This document shows positions 6,225 through 11,679 of a DNA stretch of 11,679 nt, piece after piece; position 1 is the first letter of the stretch; each line of letters starts with the position of its first letter. The notes beneath the pieces were generated by a model. The model saw only the letters and a list, made by a program, of their open reading frames with translations. It did no database searches and was not told the origin of the DNA. The position numbers and the translations under genes are program-made. This DNA comes from an uncultured Solirubrobacteraceae bacterium. GTDB lineage: Bacteria; Actinomycetota; Thermoleophilia; Solirubrobacterales; Solirubrobacteraceae. The DNA is taken from the NCBI GenBank assembly GCA_955652345.1, contig CATPBV010000336.1, positions 1 through 11,679 of the forward strand, written 5' to 3'.

Positions 6225-8288
6225 TCAGTCTTGGGCGAGCGCGATGATCTCGCGGCGGAACGGGACCCGGTCGCGGTCCTCGGTGGCCGGGTCGTCGAGC
6301 TCCTCGGCGTACCGGTGCCCGTCCCACACGGCATGGGCGATAGTGCCGGGAGCGAGCGCGTCCCCGATCGCCTGGACAGCCGGGCCGCGCCCCGCTTCGG
6401 CGAGCTCGGTCGCGAGCTCGTCGTTGGGCAGGCGCGCAGTCACCAGGACCAGCGAATCGGCATCGAGTGTCGTATCGCGATCGGTGTACATGCAGGCGAA
6501 TCGGATCCCGTCAGGGCCGGCTGCGCGCAGCGCGCTGGAGAGCACAATTGTCACCCCGGCCGCCACGAGCCGAGCGTGGATTCGGTGTTGCTCCATCGTG
6601 TGCTCTGTCCACGCCGACACAAGCGCCTGCGGGGTGACGAGGACCACTCGCTTGCCGGCGGCGGCAAGCACCTCGGCAAGCGCGCCGCCCATGTAGTAAT
6701 GGTCGTCGTCGTAGACCACGACGCGCTCACCCGCGGGGAGCTTCCCTCGCAGGAGCTCGTCGGGGGTGAGGAGCTCGAGCCCGTCGGCGAGCGGTAAGGG
6801 GTGCATCGACGCGCGGCCGACGCCGTCGGCCCGCCAGCGCGCGCCGGTCGCGACCGCGACATGGTCGAAGTCGTAGCGAAGCACCTCTTCGGCCGTGACC
6901 GTGCTCCCCCGGGCGATCTCGACGTTCCGCAGGCGCCGCAGCTGCGCGAGGCGGTAGTCGAGGACCCGGATCCACGCCGCGAGACCCGGCAGGCGCGCCT
7001 CGAGCGTGACGCGGCCGCCGAGCTCTCTGGGCGCCGCCTCGGCGAGGACGACGTCGTAGCCTCGCTGGCCAAGCGACATCGCGGCCTCGAGGCCGGCCGG
7101 TCCCGCCCCGACGACCAGGATCTTCGATTCGCTCGCCTTTGGCCGGATTCGTTCCGGGTGCCACCCGCGCCGCCACTCCTCGCCGACGGTCGGGTTCTGC
7201 GTGCATCGCAGCGACGTGATCGTCCAGTCGCTCGCGACGCAGATGTTGCAGCCGATGCACTCGCGGATGTCGTCCCAGCGCCCCTCCTGGATCTTGACCG
7301 GCAGGAACGGATCGGCGATCGACGGGCGGGCCGAGCCGATCAGGTCGAGCACGCCCTCACGGATCATCCGCACCATCGTGTCGGCTGAGGTGAAGCGCCC
7401 GACGCCGACGACTGGCTTGGAGGTCAGGGCCTTCAGGCCGCGCACGTACGGCTCCTGCCAGCCCTCCTCGCCGAATCGCGAGGTCAGCGAGTCGAACTCC
7501 CAGTCGCCGACCATGAAGTCCCACACGTCGGGCAGCTCGCCCAGCATCCCGAGCAGCTCCTCGGTCTCGGCGCGCTCCAGGCCCCCGGCCCCGACGAGCT
7601 CGTCGACGCAGATGCGGCACGCGACAGCGACGCGGCCCTCCGCCAGCTCGAGCGTGTCCTCGAGCACCTCCCTGAGCAAGCGCGCGCGGTTCTCCAGCGA
7701 TCCCCCGTATGCGTCCGTCCGGGTGTTGAAGCGACGCGAGAGGAACGTCTGGAGCGTCGCCAGCGCGTGCCCGGCATACACGTACACGAGGTCATAGCCG
7801 GCCCGGATCGCACGCTGCACTCCTTGGCGGTGCCACCGGCGCAGATCCTCGATGTCGCGCGCGTTCATCGCACGGGCTTGAACGGGATGAACCCCCTCGA
7901 CGGGTAGCGCGGCGACCCCCATCGGCGGCTGGCGGACCTCCAGGTTGGCGGCGGTTCGCCCCGAATGCACCAGCTCGCAGCCGGCCAGCGCCCCCTGCGC
8001 ATGCACTCGCTCCACCATCAGCTCGTGCATCGGGAGATCGTCGTCGTCGATCAGGCTCCCCTCGACGTATGGAGACAGATCGCTGGCCCAGTGGAACTCC
8101 ACCTCCTCGGTGCAGACGACGGCCCACCCGCCCTCCGCCTTCACGGCGCGCATCTCGGCCAGCGCGGCCGGCCGCAGGTGCCCCATTCCGTTGCAATGGG
8201 GCACCTGGAAGAAGCGGTTGCGCGCGGTGACCGGCCCCAGCTGCACCGGCTCGAACAGCACGTCGTAGCGTGAGTCGCGGCCACTCAT
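6225..8288 (-). CDS. Trimethylamine/dimethylamine dehydrogenase-like FMN, 4Fe-4S, ADP/FAD-binding oxidoreductase
   Basis: This 687-residue protein follows the trimethylamine dehydrogenase (TMADH) layout. An old-yellow-enzyme barrel (about 5-340) is followed by a 4Fe-4S site (C344, C347, C350, C362) and two nucleotide-binding folds (GAGPAGLEAA from 394; a second from about 520). The N-terminus tracks TMADH closely (DVLFEPVQLGP...NRFFQVPHC), including C32, equivalent to the cysteine carrying covalent FMN. Catalytic residues match: Y171 and H174 (TMADH Tyr169/His172), D266 with W263 (Asp267/Trp264), and R225 near the flavin. It probably oxidises a cationic amine or N-methyl compound in the cytosol and passes electrons through the cluster to a flavoprotein acceptor. 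The position of TMADH Tyr60 is E62, so trimethylamine itself is doubtful. No electron-transfer flavoprotein genes are adjacent. A 2,4-dienoyl-CoA reductase-like role is less likely. The start has only a weak ribosome binding site. Confidence 0.87.
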   Translation of the reverse strand: MSGRDSRYDVLFEPVQLGPVTARNRFFQVPHCNGMGHLRPAALAEMRAVKAEGGWAVVCTEEVEFHWASDLSPYVEGSLIDDDDLPMHELMVERVHAQGALAGCELVHSGRTAANLEVRQPPMGVAALPVEGVHPVQARAMNARDIEDLRRWHRQGVQRAIRAGYDLVYVYAGHALATLQTFLSRRFNTRTDAYGGSLENRARLLREVLEDTLELAEGRVAVACRICVDELVGAGGLERAETEELLGMLGELPDVWDFMVGDWEFDSLTSRFGEEGWQEPYVRGLKALTSKPVVGVGRFTSADTMVRMIREGVLDLIGSARPSIADPFLPVKIQEGRWDDIRECIGCNICVASDWTITSLRCTQNPTVGEEWRRGWHPERIRPKASESKILVVGAGPAGLEAAMSLGQRGYDVVLAEAAPRELGGRVTLEARLPGLAAWIRVLDYRLAQLRRLRNVEIARGSTVTAEEVLRYDFDHVAVATGARWRADGVGRASMHPLPLADGLELLTPDELLRGKLPAGERVVVYDDDHYYMGGALAEVLAAAGKRVVLVTPQALVSAWTEHTMEQHRIHARLVAAGVTIVLSSALRAAGPDGIRFACMYTDRDTTLDADSLVLVTARLPNDELATELAEAGRGPAVQAIGDALAPGTIAHAVWDGHRYAEELDDPATEDRDRVPFRREIIALAQD

Positions 8289-8474
8289 GCGGTGATCGAC
8301 CCGCCGCCGGGCTTGAGGTTCTGACGTCGTTCGGTCACGGCGGTCAGTATGCGGCGTCGGCGAAGTGCGCGCCGCGCGGTGCGCGAACCGGCAGACCTAG
8401 ACAGGCGCTCGGGAGGTCATGGTTCCTGCTCACGCCTGCTCAACCCGCGGACGGTTGTGCCGATGATGCTCAAT

Positions 8475-8493
8475 AGCGTCGTGCACCGACGCT
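8475..8493 (+). repeat. Small inverted repeat in the leader of the collagen-like gene
   Basis: AGCGTCG (8475-8481) and CGACGCT (8487-8493) are perfect reverse complements around TGCAC. They lie 9 bp before AAAGGAG of the collagen-like gene. It could be a leader hairpin or an operator. Nothing else stands out in the 227-bp divergent gap 8289-8515. Confidence 0.4.
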
Positions 8494-8515
8494 GGTCAAC
8501 TGAAAGGAGTCGGAG

Positions 8516-9146
8516 GTGTCGTCGCAGCTTCGCCGCGTCGGCTACGCGAACATCATGGCCACCGTCGCCGTTTTCGCCGCAGTCTCGGGCGGCGCGTTTG
8601 CTGCCGTGGCGCAAGCAACGGGACAACGAGCGTCATCCACGCCTGCTCCAGCAAGAGGACCGGCGCTGTCCGCCTGATCGCAGCAATCAAGACCTGCTCC
8701 AAGAGGGAAAGAGCGATTGCGTGGAATCAAGCCGGGCCACAGGGCAACCCCGGAATGCAGGGACCGCCCGGCGGTCAGGGCGGCCAGGGCAATCCCGGCG
8801 CTCCCGGCGCTCCCGGCGCTAACGGAACCGCCGTCGCGTACGCACACGTATTCTCGAGCGGGACACTCGATACGGCTAACTCGAAGAACGTGGAAGCGGC
8901 AACCCGCCCCCAAACCGGGGGGTACTGCCTGCGGATCACCGTTCCCGTGACGAACGCTTCGGCCACGGTTGACATGGGCAATTCAGGTGGGTTTTTCGGC
9001 TACGCCGCCGCAGCAATAAGCGGCGAGGACACCACCGGCGTCATCGGCGCGCTGTGCTCTGGCCTCGCCGGCGCCAACGCTTTCGTCAACACGCGAATAT
9101 CAACGGCACGCCCACCAACATGGGTTCCTGGATCACCCTCAACTGA
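8516..9146 (+). pseudogene. Collagen-like secreted protein gene, disrupted by two frameshifts
   Basis: GTG at 8516 follows AAAGGAG with 6-nt spacing and encodes VSSQLRRVGYANIMATVAVF, a signal segment typical of Thermoleophilia secreted proteins. The frame then hits a stop at 8675. The family's expected continuation (TSVIHACSSKRTGAVRLI...AIAWNQAGPQG) is in the next frame from about 8623. It includes ten G-X-Y triplets (about 8736-8822) and a beta-rich cysteine-containing domain. A second break near 9091-9096 moves the natural ending (NINGTPTNMGSWITLN, stop 9144-9146) into the third frame. Restoring one base at each place gives 633 nt, a 210-residue protein. The first loss fits GGGG read as GGG at 8620-8622. 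The product would be exported, perhaps forming short triple-helical trimers. Either the gene is dead or the sequence has two errors; the protein-like conservation after each break favours recent change or error. Confidence 0.8.
8794..8820 (+). repeat. Three tandem 9-bp units in the collagen-like stretch
   Basis: CCCGGCGCT occurs three times in direct tandem, encoding repeated Pro-Gly-Ala. Such units can expand or contract by slippage and would change the number of G-X-Y triplets without breaking the frame. Confidence 0.85.
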
Positions 9147-9366
9147 GACACGCCGTGGCCGCCCGGTCCGGCGCCCTCGCGCCCGCCCCCGCGGCGGCCA
9201 TGACCGAGTGGGGCCCGCCGCTGTAAGGGGCCGTCCGACCAAGGTAAGGGCGGCCACACCGCACGAGGCTGCGATGTGCCGATGTGGCGTGCGCCGGCTT
9301 AGCCGACACTGGTTGCTCCATCGCACCCACTCAGTCACGGGACGCACGCGAAGAAAGGAGCCCGAC

Positions 9367-9567
9367 ATGCGACAGGAGACCGCATCCATCGGCCGGCGGA
9401 CGGTCGGCTACGTGAAGGATCTGTGGGCCGAGCTCGACTACGCGCAGCGCCGGCTGCTCGAGATCCAGACGGGCATGCCAATCCAGCGTGAGCGAGCGAA
9501 GGTCCAGGCTGAAATCGACGAGCTGGAGGCCCTCTACGCGCTCGAATCCCCGCGACAGGCTGACTAG
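9367..9567 (+). CDS. Small helical protein of unknown function (66 aa)
   Basis: ATG at 9367 is placed by an excellent AAAGGAG (9354-9360) with 6-nt spacing, so the gene is probably real despite its size. The product is charged and soluble, with no signal peptide or membrane helix. Residues about 14-34 (GYVKDLWAELDYAQRRLLEIQ) and 38-60 (PIQRERAKVQAEIDELEALYALE) form two amphipathic helices separated by TGMP, likely a helical hairpin or coiled coil. I do not recognise a named family. It follows the broken collagen-like gene by 220 bp, a gap in which I see no gene or clear terminator, and precedes the hydrolase by 91 bp, so it may lead that transcript. It lies in the same frame as the middle part of the collagen-like pseudogene, which could cause it to be mis-called as that gene's C-terminus. 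Confidence 0.68.
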   Translation: MRQETASIGRRTVGYVKDLWAELDYAQRRLLEIQTGMPIQRERAKVQAEIDELEALYALESPRQAD

Positions 9568-9658
9568 CGGGCCTCCCCGTTGGCACGCCCGGGCCGCGGC
9601 CGTCGCGCGACCCGGGCTCGGCGGCTGTCGCGCCCACGTGCCAACCTTGCGGCACTCA

Positions 9659-10681
9659 ATGAGGAACAGGCCACGTTGGGCAGTGCGGTTGACCCTAGGC
9701 ATCGCGGTCGCCCTCGGGGTGATCATCGTCGTCACCAACCTCGGCAGCGGTGCCGGGGGAACGCAGCAACACTCGCCGAAGAGAGTCACGGCGCGCGACC
9801 TGGCGAGGCTGGCCGCAGCGAAGCCGCCCGGGCGCTCGAAGGCCAAGCCGCGCCGCGTTGTCCGAAAGCGGCACATCACGCTCGGGGTTGTCGTTCTGCA
9901 CCTTGTCGATTCAACGCGAACGGTGTCGATCTCGGGCCAATCGGTTCCGCGCAGCTTCGACACGATCGTCCGCTACCCGATAGGACTCCCGGGGCCATTC
10001 CCGTTGATCGTGTTCGGCCACGGCTACGCGGTTACGCCGGCGCCGTATGCGAGGCTCCTCGATGCATGGGCGAAGGCGGGGTACATCGTGGCGGCGCCGA
10101 TCTTCCCGCTCGAGAACGCGAACGCGCCCGGCGGCCCAAACGAGAACGATCTACCGAACCAGCCGGGCGACATGAGCCTCGTCATCACCAGCCTGCTGCA
10201 TCCATCCACGCCGGCCGCCTCGAAGGTGGCCCGGCTGATGAACTCACGCCACATCGCCGTGTCGGGCCAATCCGATGGCGGCGACACCGCGCTCGCCGTC
10301 GCGTATGACCCATCGGTCAGAGATCCCCGGGTGACCGCGGCGATCATCCTGTCGGGCATGGAGGATCCATTCGCTCACCAGTTCGCGATGCCCCGCCAAG
10401 GCCCCACCTTGCTAGCGATCCAGGGATCGGCTGACACGATCAACCCCCCCGCCGCGACTCGCGCGTTCTTCGACCAGGCTTCGCCTCCGAAGTATCTGCT
10501 GACGCTCATAGGCGCGGGCCACCTGCCGCCTTATACCGAGCCAGGGCCAGAGCTGACCACCGTCGAGCACATGACGCTGGCGTTCTTGAATCACTACTTC
10601 AAGGGCCGGTCGCGCAACTTCCCTCGCTATCTCGCGGCTCGTTCCGCGGGGCCTGGTTCGACCCTTGACGTGGTGCCGTGA
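9659..10681 (+). CDS. Membrane-anchored or secreted alpha/beta hydrolase
   Basis: This 340-residue serine hydrolase has a basic start (MRNRPRWAVR) and a hydrophobic helix (11-28), so it is exported or anchored outside the membrane. A Lys/Arg-rich, low-complexity linker (about 38-72) precedes the catalytic domain. VFGHGY (118-123) is the oxyanion region, GQSDGG (203-208) carries nucleophile S205, QGSADT (255-260) carries acid D259, and GAGHLP (285-290) carries H288. This order and the P..GP.PLIVFGHGY style match chlorophyllase/dienelactone-hydrolase/PET-esterase-like enzymes; the ester substrate is unknown. The start is uncertain. ATG 9659 suits the signal anchor but has no obvious ribosome binding site, and an in-frame GTG at 9638 or coupling to the upstream small gene is possible. 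Its stop overlaps the next start (GTGA). Confidence 0.85.
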   Translation: MRNRPRWAVRLTLGIAVALGVIIVVTNLGSGAGGTQQHSPKRVTARDLARLAAAKPPGRSKAKPRRVVRKRHITLGVVVLHLVDSTRTVSISGQSVPRSFDTIVRYPIGLPGPFPLIVFGHGYAVTPAPYARLLDAWAKAGYIVAAPIFPLENANAPGGPNENDLPNQPGDMSLVITSLLHPSTPAASKVARLMNSRHIAVSGQSDGGDTALAVAYDPSVRDPRVTAAIILSGMEDPFAHQFAMPRQGPTLLAIQGSADTINPPAATRAFFDQASPPKYLLTLIGAGHLPPYTEPGPELTTVEHMTLAFLNHYFKGRSRNFPRYLAARSAGPGSTLDVVP

Positions 10682-11310
10682 CCCCGTCCTCAGCATCGGT
10701 ACCGGCGACGCAGGAGCTCGACACCCCGCACGGTAAGGCACGGGTCTTCTTGCTCCCGGCCGAGCAACCGGTCGCGGCGCTGATCCTCGGCCACGGCGCG
10801 GGCGGAGGCGTCAGCGCGCCTGACCTGGCGGCGGCTTCACAAGCCGCCGGGTCGCTGAGCGTCACGGTGGCGTTGGTCGAGCAGCCCTACCGAGTTGCGG
10901 GGCGGCGCTCGCCGGCACCCGCTGAGCAGCTTGACCGGTCCTGGCTTGCAGTCGTCGACCAGATCCGCGAGTCCCCGCTGGCCGGGCTGCCACTCGTCGT
11001 CGGCGGGCGCTCATCGGGCGCCAGGGTCGCGTGCCGCACAGCCGCCGCGAGCGGCGCGGTCGCGGTGCTCTGCCTCGCGTTCCCCGTGCACCCGCCCGGG
11101 CGGGGCGATGACCCGTCGAAGAGCCGGCTGTCTGAGCTCGACGCGGTCAAGCTGCCGGTGCTCGTCGTCCAGGGCGACCGCGACCCGTTCGGGATGCCGC
11201 CCGAGGCTCCGGGCCGGACGGTCGTGCGCGTTCCCGGAAACCACGCGCTTCGGAGCAGCGGCGCCGTCAGAGACGCAGTCGCCCGCTGGCTCGTGGATCA
11301 GATTGGCTAG
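10678..11310 (+). CDS. KANL3/Tex30-type alpha/beta hydrolase
   Basis: This 210-residue cytosolic protein has the compact alpha/beta hydrolase fold of the KANL3/Tex30 family: ILGHGAGGG (36-44), GGRSSGARVA (109-118) with likely nucleophile S112, LCLAFPVHPPGR (131-142), VVQGDRDPFG (163-172) with acid D169, and GNHALR (187-192) with H189. The LAFPxHPPG and QGxRDxFG blocks are family marks. Biochemical function in bacteria is poorly known, and a hydrolase on small esters or amides is a guess. The GTG start overlaps the preceding stop by four bases, so translation is probably coupled to the exported hydrolase. No independent ribosome binding site is evident. The gene ends 24 bp before the convergent ECF42-type gene. 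Confidence 0.86.
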   Translation: MTPSSASVPATQELDTPHGKARVFLLPAEQPVAALILGHGAGGGVSAPDLAAASQAAGSLSVTVALVEQPYRVAGRRSPAPAEQLDRSWLAVVDQIRESPLAGLPLVVGGRSSGARVACRTAAASGAVAVLCLAFPVHPPGRGDDPSKSRLSELDAVKLPVLVVQGDRDPFGMPPEAPGRTVVRVPGNHALRSSGAVRDAVARWLVDQIG

Positions 11311-11334
11311 TGCCCCGACACCGGCCGCCTGCGC

Positions 11335-11679
11335 TCAGGCGATCTCGAGCTCCTCGAGCCGCCGCTCGAGCAGCCTCCGTTCGGGACCGTCATCGACCAG
11401 CGCCAGCGCACGGCGGTACGCCTCGCGCGCTTCCGCGGTTCGCCCAAGGCGGCGCAGCAGCGCCCCTCGGGTGGAATGTAGATAGCGGTAGTCATCAAGC
11501 CCCAGGCGATCGACGAGATCGAGTGCCACCTGCGGACCCTGCGCCTCGGCGAGCGCTATCGCCCTGTTCAGCTCGACGACGGGCGAGTCGGTCAGGTTGG
11601 CGAGCTCCCCGTACAGGGCGGCGATCTGCGACCAATCCCGGGGCTCCTGCGTATGCAGTGAGGCGATCGCGGCCTGCAC
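11335..11679 (-). CDS. ECF42-type sigma factor, C-terminal part (truncated by the window)
   Basis: The last 114 residues of a longer protein are visible; the 5' part lies beyond the right edge. The stretch AAIASLHTQEPRDWSQIAALYGELANLTDSPVVELNRAIALAEAQGP... matches the C-terminal extension of ECF42 sigma factors. These carry a TPR-like helical domain after region 4 (here RGALLRRLGRTAEAREAYRRALAL, about residues 71-94 of the fragment, reads as a TPR unit). These factors are usually encoded next to a DGPF/YCII-domain protein and have no anti-sigma factor. Any such partner would lie outside the window. The methionine-like codon at the very edge is a GTG inside the conserved domain and is not a real start. 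Confidence 0.85.
   Translation of the reverse strand: MQAAIASLHTQEPRDWSQIAALYGELANLTDSPVVELNRAIALAEAQGPQVALDLVDRLGLDDYRYLHSTRGALLRRLGRTAEAREAYRRALALVDDGPERRLLERRLEELEIA

Noticed and set aside
8333..8358. GGTCACG-N15-CGTC upstream of the collagen-like gene
   Set aside because: The last -35 base and the spacer length both differ from the two well-matched copies, and it is about 160 bp from the start. Too weak to call a third regulon member.
8736..8823. Repeats here as a possible mobile element or CRISPR fragment
   Set aside because: The periodicity is three codons of Gly-X-Y coding sequence, not spaced direct repeats. No element ends or transposase are present.
9488..9658. N-terminal extension of the exported hydrolase back to 9488
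   Set aside because: It would overlap the well-supported 66-residue gene in another frame and bury the signal anchor about 57 residues in. The ATG at 9659 fits the export signal.

Overview
The window is GC-rich, densely coded DNA. It looks like chromosome from a high-GC actinobacterium, most likely Thermoleophilia/Solirubrobacterales. That assignment is an inference from gene style: a short collagen-like secreted protein with the 'YANIMATVAVFAAVSGGAFA' type N-terminus, a secreted PKD protein with a 'SHEHNESITDP' motif, two ECF sigma factors with C-terminal extensions, and GTG starts with AAGGAG-type ribosome binding sites. There are no rRNA or tRNA genes, CRISPR arrays, transposases or phage genes.

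Layout. 2-166 (+) is the C-terminal end of a CitB/DcuR-type response regulator. It converges on a class-I O-methyltransferase (205-1260, -), which has a good TTGACC-N17-TAGATT promoter. Next on the minus strand is a 528-residue secreted protein with two PKD domains (1502-3088). A 313-bp gap with two perfect hairpins (3089-3401) separates it from a two-gene drug-type ABC exporter operon (permease 3402-4256, ATPase 4284-5225). The operon is divergent from an ECF41/SigJ-like sigma factor with a SnoaL-like C-terminal domain (5317-6180, +). The 91-bp region between them carries two mirror-image copies of GGTCACA-N16-CGTC, one per direction. This is the most striking regulatory structure here.

A 687-residue trimethylamine-dehydrogenase-like flavo/iron-sulfur oxidoreductase (6225-8288, -) follows, convergent with the sigma gene. 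Then come a collagen-like secreted protein gene broken by two single-base losses (8516-9146, +), a 66-residue helical protein (9367-9567, +), a membrane-anchored or secreted alpha/beta hydrolase (9659-10681, +), and a KANL3/Tex30-type alpha/beta hydrolase (10678-11310, +) that overlaps it by four bases. The right edge holds the C-terminal TPR-like part of an ECF42-type sigma factor (11335-11679, -).

How the genes may work together. The sigma factor and exporter probably form one regulon: the sigma factor appears to drive both its own gene and the exporter from overlapping, mutually exclusive promoters. The two hydrolases are probably translationally coupled. The other genes look like independent units. 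I see no clearly new multi-gene defence or biosynthetic system. The mirrored ECF promoter pair, the altered substrate pocket of the TMADH homologue and the doubly frameshifted collagen-like gene most deserve a second look.
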